A stretch of 50,314 nucleotides of DNA, from contig NZ_JMLV01000018.1 in NCBI RefSeq assembly GCF_000686045.1, positions 1-50,314 of the forward strand. Reading direction: 5' to 3'. A model generated the notes under the pieces. It saw nothing but the letters and a program-made list of their open reading frames with translations. It did no database searches and was not told the DNA's origin. This DNA comes from Fodinicurvata fenggangensis DSM 21160. Lineage in GTDB: Bacteria; Pseudomonadota; Alphaproteobacteria; Kiloniellales; DSM-21159. The position numbers and the translations under genes were made by a program. Positions 31,360-42,090 of this stretch are shown here, piece by piece; the first letter of the stretch is position 1; each line of letters starts with the position of its first letter.

Positions 31360-33081
31360 ATGACGTTGCGCTATTACCTTGCCCTCTTGAGCCTGCCGGT
31401 CCTGGACCTGCTGTTGTCCGTGACCTTCGTGCTGCTGGCCGGCATGCCGGGCGCCCTGCTTTACCGCCTGCCCGAGGTCCTGGTCTTTCTGGTGGTCCTG
31501 AACCTGCTGGGTGGTTGGTGGATTCATCGCCCGATCGGTGCCTTCCTGGCCGGGCAGGGACGGGCGGACGAAGCCCTGTCGGCCCTGGCGCATTTGCCCA
31601 GCCGGGCGACGCGCTGGGCACTGGCCGTGACGGCCCTGTTTTCCATCAGCGCCTTCTTGGTGACCCCCGTCCTGGTGCACGACGCCAGCCTGAGCGGCGA
31701 AATGCTGCTGTTGCTGCTCTCCCGTGCCGTTACCTGGTGTGTCCTGCTGCCCTATACGGCCTATTTCCTGCTGCAGGACTACGTGCGGCGCCTGCGCCGT
31801 CATTTCTTCCGGGATTATGGCCTTGCCGCCGCACCGGGCCAGGCAACCCTGGGCGGCAAGATGATCCTGATCGCCGCCGTGGGAATCCTGGTGCCGATCC
31901 TTTCGCTTTCGGTCAACCTGTTGTTCCTGCCCGATGTTTCGCCCCTGACGGGCCAACCGCGCGAGACCATCATGGCTGTCACCCTGCTGGGCTCGGCCGT
32001 GGCCTTCACCATCGCGCTGCGGGCCATCCTCTTGTCCGTGCACCAGAGTCTGGGCAGCCTGAGAGAAGGCATGGAGCGGATTCAGGCTGGCGATTTCGAG
32101 AAGCGCATTCCCATAGAAAGCGATGACGAACTGGGCCAGCTGGCCGACAGTCTCAACGCTCTCGCCGGGACGCTGAAGGAAAGCCGGGAGGAGGCGGAAC
32201 AGCAGCAGGAACAGCGCGAGAAGGCGGATCGTCTGTTCCACGAGGCCCAGAAGCGCGATGCCGTTGGGCGCATGGCGGCCGGCATCGCCCACGACTTCAA
32301 CAACATACTGGGCGTGATCCTGGGGTATGGCGATCTGTTGAAGGACAGCCTCTCCCGGGACGAGGCCAACAGGAGCAATGTGGACGCCATCCTGAAGGCG
32401 GCCGAGAAGGGCCAGACCCTGATCGGGCGGATCATGACCTTCACCCGTAGCGGCAATTCTGCGCACCAGGTTCTGGACCTGCGCGCGGTGGCCAGCGAGA
32501 CGGTGGAGTGGCTGCGCGTGACCCTGGCCCCGGCGGAGCTGGAACTGAAGACGGCTGATCATCCGCTGCCGGTCGAGGGGGATGCCATCGAGCTGCACCA
32601 GGTTCTGGCCAATCTCTGCGTCAATGCGGCCCAGGCCATCAAGGGACAACCGGGACGCATCAACCTCGACGTGGCAGAAGTTCGCATCGACGGTGGCCGT
32701 GCCGAGGGACTCAGGGACTACGGTTCGGCCGAGGAGCCGACGCGCCTGGTTCAGGGCGGGCAGGCAGGCGAAGCGCATCGCACCTGGATCGGTCTGCTCG
32801 CCTCGGGCCCGCATGCACGCCTGCGGGTGACCGATCAGGGCACGGGCATGGACGAGGAAACCTTGAGGCAGATCTTCGAGCCCTACTTCACCACCAAGCA
32901 GGTGGGGGAAGGAACCGGACTTGGTCTGGCGGCCCTGCTGGGCATCATCCTGGACCACCAGGGGGCCGTTACAGTGAGCACCCAGCCGAACCACGGCACC
33001 ACCTTCGAGATCTACCTGCCCTTGTCGGAGCTCTGCAACACGGTTGCGGAACCGGAGGCGAAGCGGGTGCCCGCCGGCTAG
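31360..33081 (+). CDS. Membrane sensor histidine kinase (HAMP, HisKA, HATPase)
   Basis: 573 residues. Six hydrophobic segments in the first ~235 residues form the membrane sensor, with no large periplasmic domain. HAMP follows (LGSLREGMERIQAGDFEKRI), then a coiled linker, the phospho-accepting His in AAGIAHDFNNILG, and an ATPase domain with N-box (HQVLANLCVNAAQAI), G1 (VTDQGTGMD), F (IFEPYFTTK) and G2 (GTGLGLA). The AHDFNN H-box places it with hybrid-type/CckA-like kinases, but no receiver domain is attached and no response regulator is nearby. It lies 99 bases after the ChrR-like gene. Its stop overlaps the stop of the convergent methyltransferase. Confidence 0.92.
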   Translation: MTLRYYLALLSLPVLDLLLSVTFVLLAGMPGALLYRLPEVLVFLVVLNLLGGWWIHRPIGAFLAGQGRADEALSALAHLPSRATRWALAVTALFSISAFLVTPVLVHDASLSGEMLLLLLSRAVTWCVLLPYTAYFLLQDYVRRLRRHFFRDYGLAAAPGQATLGGKMILIAAVGILVPILSLSVNLLFLPDVSPLTGQPRETIMAVTLLGSAVAFTIALRAILLSVHQSLGSLREGMERIQAGDFEKRIPIESDDELGQLADSLNALAGTLKESREEAEQQQEQREKADRLFHEAQKRDAVGRMAAGIAHDFNNILGVILGYGDLLKDSLSRDEANRSNVDAILKAAEKGQTLIGRIMTFTRSGNSAHQVLDLRAVASETVEWLRVTLAPAELELKTADHPLPVEGDAIELHQVLANLCVNAAQAIKGQPGRINLDVAEVRIDGGRAEGLRDYGSAEEPTRLVQGGQAGEAHRTWIGLLASGPHARLRVTDQGTGMDEETLRQIFEPYFTTKQVGEGTGLGLAALLGIILDHQGAVTVSTQPNHGTTFEIYLPLSELCNTVAEPEAKRVPAG

Positions 33082-33629
33082 TCGGAGTCGGCAGGGTTCT
33101 TCACTTTACTGCGAATCTTCTGGGCCCCGTGGACATGCGCTTCCAGCGGGTCGGGGCGTGCCAGGCTGCTGGCCGGGCGTGGCGGGAAACGGCCCAGGCT
33201 GCGTACCCGGTCATACATCACCAGGGCCCCGGCCAGGCCGACGTTGATGCAGAAGCGGGTCGGGATCTTGACGATCACGTCGCAGCGTTCCTGCATCCCC
33301 GGCGACAGGCTTCCGCGTTCCGGGCCCAGGATATAGGCAGCTGCCGTGGGGTGCTGGAAACTGGGCAGATCGATGGCGTCGTCGGTCAGCTCTATCCCCA
33401 CCAGGCGGCAGTGGCGCGGCAGGGTGAGGGATTCGGTATCCGGGAAGTGATAGACGGGCAGGTGTTCCGTTGCCGCCGAGGTATCGGACAGGCGGACCTC
33501 CCGCTGCTTGAGGTTGGCGGCAACGGTGAAGAAGAAACTGGCGTCAAAGGCATGGGCCGAGCGTTGCAGGCTGCCGAGGTTCATGGACTTGCTGATACGT
33601 TCGACACCGATTCCGAAATATCCTCGCAT
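33078..33629 (-). CDS. SpoU/TrmH-family RNA 2'-O-methyltransferase
   Basis: 183 residues from ATG 33629 (MRGYFGIGVERISKSMN). SPOUT-family motifs are visible: NLGSLQRSAHAFDASFFF (motif 1 with Asn), AAYILGPERGSLS (motif 2, SAM binding) and RFCINVGLAGALVMYD (motif 3, trefoil knot). The protein is the short catalytic form without an extra RNA-binding domain; the target nucleotide cannot be predicted. A long upstream extension is excluded because it would overlap the divergent asparaginase gene. The stop codon overlaps the kinase stop (convergent). Confidence 0.87.
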   Translation of the reverse strand: MRGYFGIGVERISKSMNLGSLQRSAHAFDASFFFTVAANLKQREVRLSDTSAATEHLPVYHFPDTESLTLPRHCRLVGIELTDDAIDLPSFQHPTAAAYILGPERGSLSPGMQERCDVIVKIPTRFCINVGLAGALVMYDRVRSLGRFPPRPASSLARPDPLEAHVHGAQKIRSKVKNPADSD

Positions 33630-33741
33630 GGGGCTGGAACTTGCACAGTCGGGCGGCCTTCGGCAAGGTCCATTTCTCCTGCGGGCCCCGGTTTTCTCCC
33701 GTCCCGATTCCTCGAAGCGAAGCAAAAGGAACAGCCTATCC

Positions 33742-34782
33742 ATGTCCTCTGCCGACTCACAGACCGCTGCCGCCTCTGCCAACCCCGTGCTGGTCGAGGT
33801 CAAGCGCGGCGACCTGGTGGAAAGTCGTCACCGTGCCGCGCTCGCCGTGGTGGATGCCGCCGGCAAGGTCCTGCTGTCCGCCGGGGACATCGAGCGCCAG
33901 GTCTATCCACGCTCGGCCATCAAGCAGCTCCAGGCGCTGGCGCTGTTGGAAAGCGGGGCGGCGGACGCCTTCGGCTGCAGCGATGAAGAGATCGCACTGG
34001 CCTGTGCCAGCCACAACGGCGAGCCGCGCCATGTGGAGGTGGCGGATGCCTGGCTGAAACGCATCGGCCTGTCTGCAGCCGACCTGGAATGCGGTGCGCA
34101 CAAGCCGATGGGTGTGGAGGCAACGGAGGCCCTGTTGCGCGCCGATGGCACGCCAACGGCACTTCACAACAACTGTTCGGGCAAGCATGCCGGATATCTG
34201 ACCACTGCCCTGCACCTGGGGGCGCCGACCCGGGGCTATATCCGGATCGAGCATCCCGTGCAGCAGCGCATCCTGGGCATCCTGGAGATGATGAGCGGTT
34301 GCGAACTGCGCGATGCGCCGCGTGGCATCGACGGCTGCGGCATCCCGCAGATCGCCATTCCGCTGAGCCACGTGGCGCTGGCCTTTGCCCAGTTCGCCGA
34401 TCCGGTGGACCAGCCGGAGCAACGCCAGACCGCCTGCGAACGCATCTGTCAGGCTATCGCCGCGCATCCCTTCCTGGTGGCCGGCAGCGGGCGTTTCTGC
34501 ACGCGTGTCATGGAGGCGACGCAGGGCCGGGTGTTGGTGAAGACCGGAGCGGAAGGCGTCTTTTCCATCATCGTGCCGGAGATGGGCATCGGTGCGGCGC
34601 TGAAGGTCGATGACGGCGCCACCCGCGCCGCCGAGGTGCTGGCCGGCCGGGTGCTGGAGAGGTTGAACCTGCTGGACGACGCGGCCCGCGAGTCGCTGTC
34701 GGACCTCTTGCTCCAGCCGGTGAAGAACGTCGTAGGCAAGGAGGTCGGACAGATCCGCGTGGCGCAGGACAGCCCCTTCTGA
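33742..34782 (+). CDS. L-asparaginase, Rhizobium etli type (class 3)
   Basis: 346 residues from ATG 33742 with AAAGGA upstream. Hydrolyses asparagine to aspartate and ammonia. The signature NNCSGKHAG contains Cys145 and Lys148, and GIDGCGIP contains Cys199; these correspond to the Cys-Lys-Cys metal site of the R. etli enzyme ReAV. The nearby serines of the S-x-x-K type active site (PRSAIKQ, CSGKH) are also kept. No signal peptide, so cytoplasmic. The protein is unrelated to E. coli type I/II asparaginases. The gene is convergent with an aminotransferase that could use the aspartate product. Confidence 0.88.
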   Translation: MSSADSQTAAASANPVLVEVKRGDLVESRHRAALAVVDAAGKVLLSAGDIERQVYPRSAIKQLQALALLESGAADAFGCSDEEIALACASHNGEPRHVEVADAWLKRIGLSAADLECGAHKPMGVEATEALLRADGTPTALHNNCSGKHAGYLTTALHLGAPTRGYIRIEHPVQQRILGILEMMSGCELRDAPRGIDGCGIPQIAIPLSHVALAFAQFADPVDQPEQRQTACERICQAIAAHPFLVAGSGRFCTRVMEATQGRVLVKTGAEGVFSIIVPEMGIGAALKVDDGATRAAEVLAGRVLERLNLLDDAARESLSDLLLQPVKNVVGKEVGQIRVAQDSPF

Positions 34783-34784
34783 GT

Positions 34785-36020
34785 CTACCGTGCGGCCGTT
34801 TTCAGTAGCGGCCGGATGCGGTCCATGGCTTCAGCGATGCGCTCGGGCGAGCTGGCGAAGCAAAGGCGCACGAAGCCTTCGCCGGAGCTGCCGAAGGCGG
34901 CGCCGGGGGCCAGGCCGACGCCGGTTTCCTCGAGCAGTTCCTTGCAGAAGGCCAAGCTGTCGCGCATGCCGTCGATGGCGAAGAAGCTGTAGAAGGCGGC
35001 CTGGGGCTGGGCGATGTGCACGCGCTCCAGGTCCGACAGGGCCTGATAGACGATGTCGCCGCCCTGACGGCAGCGCTCCACCATCTCGGCCACGAAATCC
35101 TCGCCCTCGTTGATGGCGGTGAGTGCGCCGGCCTGCAGGAAGGTCTGGCCGCCGGAGGTGCTGTATTCGATCAGGCGTCCGAAGATGTCGCCCAGCTCGG
35201 CCGGATGAACCAGCCAGCCGATGCGCCAGCCCGTCATGGCCCAGGCCTTGGAGAAGGAATGTATGGCGATGACGGGATCGTCGGCGCGCGCCAGGCTGAG
35301 GAACGAGGGCGCCACCGGCCGGTCGTAGGTGAAGCGGTGGTAGACCTCGTCCGCCAGCAGCCAGATACCGTACTCGCGGCAGAGCGAGAGCACCTGCTGC
35401 ATCTCGTCGCTTTCCATCATCCAGCCGGTCGGGTTGCCCGGCGTGGCGATGAAGAGGGCGCGGGGCCGCTCGTTGTCCAGAATGCGGGCCAGCTTCTGCA
35501 GGTTGAGGGCGAAGCCGCCCTCGGGCTTGGCGTCCAGCCCCACTTCCACCGGCTGGCCGCCGGCGACCTTCACGGCCTGGACCACGTTGGGCCAGATGGG
35601 GGAGATGATGGCCACCCGATCACCGGGGCGGACCAGCGTCTGCATGCAGAGCATGACCGAGGACATGCCCGAGGCCGTCACGGTGACGTCCTCGGCCGAG
35701 AGGGCCGTGCCGAGCAGGCGGTTGTGGTAGCTGGCCAGGCTGTCCCGCAGCTCCGGCACGCCGCGCTTCGGCGTGTAGTAGGTGTTGCCGGCTCTCAACG
35801 AGGCAATGGCGGCTTCGCAGATGAAGCCGGGCGTGGGCAGGTCGCCTTCACCGACCCAGAGACCGATCAGGTTCTCGCGTCCGAAACCGGCCTCCCATAC
35901 CTCCTGGATCAGGGAACCTTCCAGGCTTTCCGCTTCCGGCCGCAAGGGGGCGGTGAAGGCAAAGGACGGTCGACTGCCCGAATCTTCTTCTTCGGACGGG
36001 GACAGAGGTCGCAGGGTCAT
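34785..36020 (-). CDS. PLP-dependent aminotransferase, class I/II (aspartate aminotransferase fold)
   Basis: 411 residues. Fold-type I motifs are intact: LWVGEGDLPTP, TASGMSSVM, TPGNPTGW, the DEVYHRF segment (cofactor-binding Asp and Tyr), the Schiff-base Lys in HSFSKAWAMTGWRIGW, and a late Arg (FVRLCFA) for the alpha-carboxylate. Substrate is not clear from sequence; candidates are aspartate, alanine or aromatic amino acids. The first ~15 residues are a polar extension and a later start is possible. The convergent asparaginase neighbour is suggestive of aspartate metabolism but not proof. Confidence 0.88.
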   Translation of the reverse strand: MTLRPLSPSEEEDSGSRPSFAFTAPLRPEAESLEGSLIQEVWEAGFGRENLIGLWVGEGDLPTPGFICEAAIASLRAGNTYYTPKRGVPELRDSLASYHNRLLGTALSAEDVTVTASGMSSVMLCMQTLVRPGDRVAIISPIWPNVVQAVKVAGGQPVEVGLDAKPEGGFALNLQKLARILDNERPRALFIATPGNPTGWMMESDEMQQVLSLCREYGIWLLADEVYHRFTYDRPVAPSFLSLARADDPVIAIHSFSKAWAMTGWRIGWLVHPAELGDIFGRLIEYSTSGGQTFLQAGALTAINEGEDFVAEMVERCRQGGDIVYQALSDLERVHIAQPQAAFYSFFAIDGMRDSLAFCKELLEETGVGLAPGAAFGSSGEGFVRLCFASSPERIAEAMDRIRPLLKTAAR

Positions 36021-36374
36021 GTTCGGGCTCTCCCAGGGTTTTGTTGGCCAGGGCCGTGAAGCGGGAGTGTCATGGAAGGGACGCTGAAGACGGATATCTT
36101 CACAGGCATGTCACAACCCAAGCCATATCAGTTGTCTTATAGTGCAATCGTGTGGAGTTGCAGGGAAGAACGTTATTTCGGTGCTCCCCAAGCTCGATCA
36201 GCCCCCGTTTCTTCCCGGTCATGCAGTTGATCCACACGTGCTTTTGCGAACCACACGGTCCGGCCTTGACGCTTCCCATAGCCTTCCCCTGAAGCGGAAA
36301 AGCCGGAAACCTGGAACAGGTGGCCAGGTAGGCCACCTGCCTTCTTTCGCCCGTTCCGTGGGGCGTACGAGTTG
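36021..36374. other. Intergenic region between acetoacetyl-CoA synthetase and aminotransferase
   Basis: About 354 bases. It contains the hairpin terminator of the upstream synthetase operon (36317-36339) and must hold the aminotransferase promoter. A 59-codon minus-strand frame (36279 to 36100, MGSVKAGPCGSQKHVW at its start, four cysteines) with a weak GGGGAAGG signal is present; I do not have enough to call it a gene. Confidence 0.4.
36317..36339 (-). terminator. Hairpin terminator of the acetoacetyl-CoA synthetase operon
   Basis: A perfect 9-bp stem (CAGGTGGCC / GGCCACCTG) with a 5-base loop lies 36 bases after the synthetase stop on the minus strand. The following T content is modest (GTTCCAGGTTTCC), so efficiency is uncertain. 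Confidence 0.6.
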
Positions 36375-38342
<1,968 letters not shown>

Positions 38343-38392
38343 CTGTCCTGCGTCTATCAATGCTGTTTGTCCGAATTCAGTGGAAGCGGACT

Positions 38393-38857
38393 CTAGAGCA
38401 GGACGCGGATCAGGGAAAGCCCGAGGCAAAGGATCACGGCGGCGGTCAGCGGACGGCGCAGCGCAATGTACCAGACCGGGGCCTGGCCACGGCGCACGGC
38501 CAGGACGTCGCCCTGCAGGATGCCGAAGAAGGAGAGGATCATCAGGATCAATCCGGGCACCGGCGTCATCACCAGGGCGAACCAGCCCAGCAAGGCCGGC
38601 ACCACGGACCAGCCCAGGCGCTTCCAGGTTAGCGCGTCCCTGTCACTGCCCTCCGTGCCTGTCCCGGCAAGGGCCAGGCCCCAGTGAATGGCGCCCAGGA
38701 AGGACAGTATGACAGCCGCATAGGCCATCTGGATGAAGAGCGCATAGTCGTTCCAGCCCATTGGCAGGAACCAGACGGCAAGGCTGCCCGCGACAAAGGG
38801 CAGCAGCCCGGCAAAGCCGAGAACCAGGGCAGGGCGCGGAAGCTGGGCGAGGGTCAT
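38393..38857 (-). CDS. DUF3429 family inner-membrane protein
   Basis: 154 residues with about five hydrophobic segments. The family pattern ([16 protein letters not shown], then [18 protein letters not shown], and [17 protein letters not shown]) is typical of DUF3429. Its function is unknown. It lies 40 bases after the MFS gene and 50 bases before the synthetase on the same strand, so is probably co-transcribed. Confidence 0.85.
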   Translation of the reverse strand: MTLAQLPRPALVLGFAGLLPFVAGSLAVWFLPMGWNDYALFIQMAYAAVILSFLGAIHWGLALAGTGTEGSDRDALTWKRLGWSVVPALLGWFALVMTPVPGLILMILSFFGILQGDVLAVRRGQAPVWYIALRRPLTAAVILCLGLSLIRVLL

Positions 38858-38897
38858 TGGGCAAGCTTCATGGGAGTTACCGGTAGCAGGGAGGAGA

Positions 38898-40085
38898 TCA
38901 TCTGGATGGCCTGCCGCACAGCGGTCGCATGGCCACGAGACCGATTATGGGGCCAATGGCCATCAGGGCAAGGGTGGCCGGCCAGCCTACGGCGTTTGCC
39001 AGAAGGGGTGTCACCTGCACCGTGACAATGGTCAGGCCGAAGCCGAGGGCTGTCTGGAAAGCCAGCAGGCTGCCGGCGAGCTGGGGCGGTGCATAGTCGG
39101 CGACCAAGGCGGAAAACTGCGCCGAATCGGGGATTACGGCCAGGCCCCAGATGAGGAAGAGCAGGAAGCTGAGCCAGACCGGACCGCCAAAGGCCAGGGC
39201 ACTGAGGAGGGCGGCGCTGCCGCTTATGGCCAGGGCCGTGATGGCCACTTCGGCTTTGCCGAAACGGTCGGCCAGCCGCCCGGCCAGGACACAGACCAGT
39301 CCGCCCAGGGCAATGGCCAGGAAAGCGGTCAGCTTCGCAAGGCTTTCGGCTGCGGCCGGTTCAAGCCGGGCCATGTAGGACGCGCCCGCTGCGGCGGCCA
39401 CCCAGGCCCAGAGGGCGTAGAGTTCCCACATGTGTCCGAGATAACCGATGTAGGCGCGGCGAATGCGGCTGTCCTTCCAGGCCAGGCCGATGGCCGACGG
39501 ACGGAAGCGGGGGGCCGTGGCGTGGTGCGGGCCCAGGCCGACCATCAGGACCAAGAGGCCGCCCAGCGCCGCCAGCAGCGAGGCCGCCAGGATTGCCAGG
39601 CGCCAGTCGGTCCCGCCCAGGAAAGCGGCGAGGTAGGGCAGGGACTTGCCCAGCGTCAGTCCGCCCACGAGCAGGCCGACAAGGAACCCGCGATCCTTCA
39701 GGCCCCAGCCGACGGCGAGTTTCATGCCGACGGGATAGACCCCGGCCAGGAGCGCGCCCGTCAGGAAGCGGCCCGCGACGGCCAGGTCGCTGCCCAGCGG
39801 CGGCAGCAGCAGGACCAGATTGACGACAGCGGCGGCAAGGGCGGAAATGCAGAAAACGCGCCGGGGGTCGAAGCGGTCGGCCAGACCCGTGATGGCCAGG
39901 CCCAGCGCGCCCAGCACGAAGCCGGCCTGGACAGCGCTGGACAGCAGGGCCTGCCGGTCGGCGGGCAGCGCCGTTTCCCGTGCCATGTCGGGCAGGACGG
40001 CCGCCGAGGTGAACCAGAGGTTCATGCCCACCGCTTCGGCAATGACCAGTACTGTCAGGGAAAGCCACTTGGAGGTGGTGCGCAT
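38898..40085 (-). CDS. Major facilitator superfamily transporter
   Basis: 395 residues with about twelve membrane helices. The N-terminal part carries LGALGLAITGLADRFDPRRV, equivalent to the MFS motif A loop (G..aDr.g.r) after TM2, and a matching loop (LAGRLADRFGKAEV) in the second half. The start MNLWFTSAAVLPDMA-like segment is common in uncharacterised alphaproteobacterial MFS proteins. Substrate unknown; a carboxylate or ketone-body link would fit the operon but is inference. Confidence 0.88.
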   Translation of the reverse strand: MRTTSKWLSLTVLVIAEAVGMNLWFTSAAVLPDMARETALPADRQALLSSAVQAGFVLGALGLAITGLADRFDPRRVFCISALAAAVVNLVLLLPPLGSDLAVAGRFLTGALLAGVYPVGMKLAVGWGLKDRGFLVGLLVGGLTLGKSLPYLAAFLGGTDWRLAILAASLLAALGGLLVLMVGLGPHHATAPRFRPSAIGLAWKDSRIRRAYIGYLGHMWELYALWAWVAAAAGASYMARLEPAAAESLAKLTAFLAIALGGLVCVLAGRLADRFGKAEVAITALAISGSAALLSALAFGGPVWLSFLLFLIWGLAVIPDSAQFSALVADYAPPQLAGSLLAFQTALGFGLTIVTVQVTPLLANAVGWPATLALMAIGPIIGLVAMRPLCGRPSR

Positions 40086-40419
40086 TTCCGGAGGTGTCCA
40101 CTGTGCTCCGAGGGAGCGGTTTCAGGTCAAGCTAGCAGCCCGTCAAAGGCGGGCCAAAGGAAACCTGGGAGGTGGGGCAGAAAGCGCGGGCTTTCCATCA
40201 GCTTGCATGCGGTTTATCCTGCCGCCGCTCAGAGGGGGGCATCCACTGTCCAGCGTTGTACAGTATCCTGTTGCTCCGGCTTCTGTGCTGAAACAACAAG
40301 ACTGTGCATGCATTCGCGCGAAGCAGTTGTCACGGTTTCGGGTCTCCGTTGCCAGGGCCCTGTTGTCGCTGGAGTGCACGCAAACGAAGAACGTCTCTAT
40401 TGGGGAGGACAAGCAGACA
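40086..40419. other. Divergent intergenic region upstream of the MFS and TRAP operons
   Basis: 334 bases that must carry both promoters. A short palindrome TGCATGCA (40305-40312) and the SD of the binding protein (GGGGAGG, 40402-40408) are visible. I see no convincing operator or riboswitch. Confidence 0.4.
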
Positions 40420-41457
40420 ATGAAAAAGATGACAAGTTTACTGGCCGCCGCGGCGATGAGCTTTGGTGCCACCGCGTTTGCGGTGGGGGTCCAGAGTGCC
40501 GCCGCCCAGGACTACAAGGACGAATACAGCGTTTCCACCGTTTTGCCCGAGCCCTTTCCCTGGGGTGTTGCCGCCGAGGAATGGGCCGACCTGGTGGAGG
40601 AGCGTACCGATGGCCGGATCAAGATGCGGGTGCATCCCGGTGCTGAACTGGTGCAGGGCAACCAGACGCGCGAGTTCACGGCTCTGCGCCGCGGTTCCAT
40701 CGACATGGCCGTGGGCTCCACCATCAACTGGTCGCCACAGGTCAAGCAGCTGAACCTTTTCTCACTGCCCTTCCTGATGCCGGATTACGAGGCCATTGAC
40801 GCCCTGACCCAGGGTGAGGTGGGCGACGAGATCTTCTCGATCCTCGAGGACAATGGCGTGGTGCCGCTGGCCTGGGCCGAGAACGGCTTTCGCGAGCTGA
40901 CCAACTCACAGCATCCCGTGCGCACGCCGGAGGATCTGGAAGGCCTGAAGATCCGCGTCGTCGGCTCGCCGCTGTTCAACGACACCTTCACGGCGCTGGG
41001 TGCCAATCCGACCCAGATGAGCTGGGCCGATGCCCAGCCGGCGCTCACCACCGGGGCCGTGGACGGGCAGGAAAACCCGCTGACCATCTATACCACGTTG
41101 GGTATGGACGAGCTGGGCCAGGATTACATCACCCTGTGGGGCTATATGGCGGATCCCCTCATCTATGCCGTCAATCCCGATGTCTGGGAGTCCTTCACCG
41201 AGGAAGACCAGGAGATCGTGCGTCAGGCGGCGATCGATTCGGGCGCCCATGGCATCGAGGTCGCCCGCGAGGGCCTGGTGCCGCCGGACACCTCCCTGAT
41301 CGACTCCATCGAGGAGAAGGGGGTCGAGGTTACCCGCCTGAGCGACGAAGAGCGCGCCGCCTTCGTTGAGGCCACCCGCGGCGTCTACGAGGAATGGACC
41401 CAGGAAATCGGTCCGGACCTGGTGGAGAAGGCCGAAGAGGCCATCGAAAACCGCTGA
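40420..41457 (+). CDS. TRAP transporter solute-binding protein (DctP family)
   Basis: 345 residues from ATG 40420; the long upstream frame is rejected because the signal peptide (MKKMTSLLAAAAMSFGATAF ... AAAQ) begins here, behind a good SD. Periplasmic receptor of a TRAP transporter. The DctP hallmark is present: LEGLKIRVVGSPLFNDTFTA with the carboxylate-binding Arg, LGANPTQMSWADAQPAL, and VDGQENPL. A carboxylic or keto-acid substrate is expected for the family; the specific one cannot be read. Confidence 0.93.
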   Translation: MKKMTSLLAAAAMSFGATAFAVGVQSAAAQDYKDEYSVSTVLPEPFPWGVAAEEWADLVEERTDGRIKMRVHPGAELVQGNQTREFTALRRGSIDMAVGSTINWSPQVKQLNLFSLPFLMPDYEAIDALTQGEVGDEIFSILEDNGVVPLAWAENGFRELTNSQHPVRTPEDLEGLKIRVVGSPLFNDTFTALGANPTQMSWADAQPALTTGAVDGQENPLTIYTTLGMDELGQDYITLWGYMADPLIYAVNPDVWESFTEEDQEIVRQAAIDSGAHGIEVAREGLVPPDTSLIDSIEEKGVEVTRLSDEERAAFVEATRGVYEEWTQEIGPDLVEKAEEAIENR

Positions 41458-41553
41458 TCAAGAGTGGCGGAGGCGGCGTTCCTGCCGCCTCCGCCCTTGT
41501 TCCTGGCCAGGATTTCTGCCTGCTGACAGCTCTATGATTGCCGAAGAAAACGT

Positions 41554-42090
41554 ATGAGTGACGTAGAGGAAGAAGGTCAGTCCGCGGTTCCGGTCGAGCC
41601 GCCGCACATTCCCGTGACGACGGAGCGTGCCCTGGGGGCGCTGGCCATGGCGCTGATCTGCCTGATCAGTTTTGCCAACGTCCTGGTGCGCTACGTCACC
41701 GATTTCTCCTTTGCCTTTACCGAGGAATACTCGACCTTCCTGATGGTCTTCATGACCTTCGTGGGAGCCGCCCTGGCCTCGGCCGGCAACAGCCACATCC
41801 GGATCACGGTCATCGTGAACCGCTTGCCTCCGGCGGGCCGCATTTTCTGTGAAATGCTTTCGGTGGTGGCGACCACCCTGATGTTCTCGCTGGTCGTCTA
41901 TTACGGTGGCCTGCTGACCTGGTTCGAGTTCAAGTGGGGCGAAACTTCGCCCGGCCTCGGCTATCCGCGCTGGATCTACACCATCTGGGCGCCGATGATT
42001 TCCATAGTCGTCATCCTGCGCGCCTGGGGATTCGTCCTGCGTCTGCTGCGCGCCGAGCGCAAGGCCCGGGCGGGAGGAGCGGCGCAGTGA
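41554..42090 (+). CDS. TRAP transporter small permease (DctQ family)
   Basis: 178 residues with four membrane helices (ALGALAMALICLISFANVLV; YSTFLMVFMTFVGAALAS; MLSVVATTLMFSLVVYYGG; IYTIWAPMISIVVILRAW). The SFAFTEEYSTFL segment is typical of the family. The N-terminal ~25 residues are polar. It precedes and overlaps the large permease by 4 bases. Confidence 0.92.
   Translation: MSDVEEEGQSAVPVEPPHIPVTTERALGALAMALICLISFANVLVRYVTDFSFAFTEEYSTFLMVFMTFVGAALASAGNSHIRITVIVNRLPPAGRIFCEMLSVVATTLMFSLVVYYGGLLTWFEFKWGETSPGLGYPRWIYTIWAPMISIVVILRAWGFVLRLLRAERKARAGGAAQ

Noticed and set aside
30997-32994. 665-codon minus-strand frame opposite the ChrR-like and histidine kinase genes
   Set aside because: Both + strand genes have complete recognisable motifs; the antisense frame is a GC-driven shadow.
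39820-40419. 200-codon N-terminal extension of the TRAP binding protein
   Set aside because: A signal peptide with SD starts at 40420; the extension overlaps the divergent MFS gene and would bury the signal peptide.
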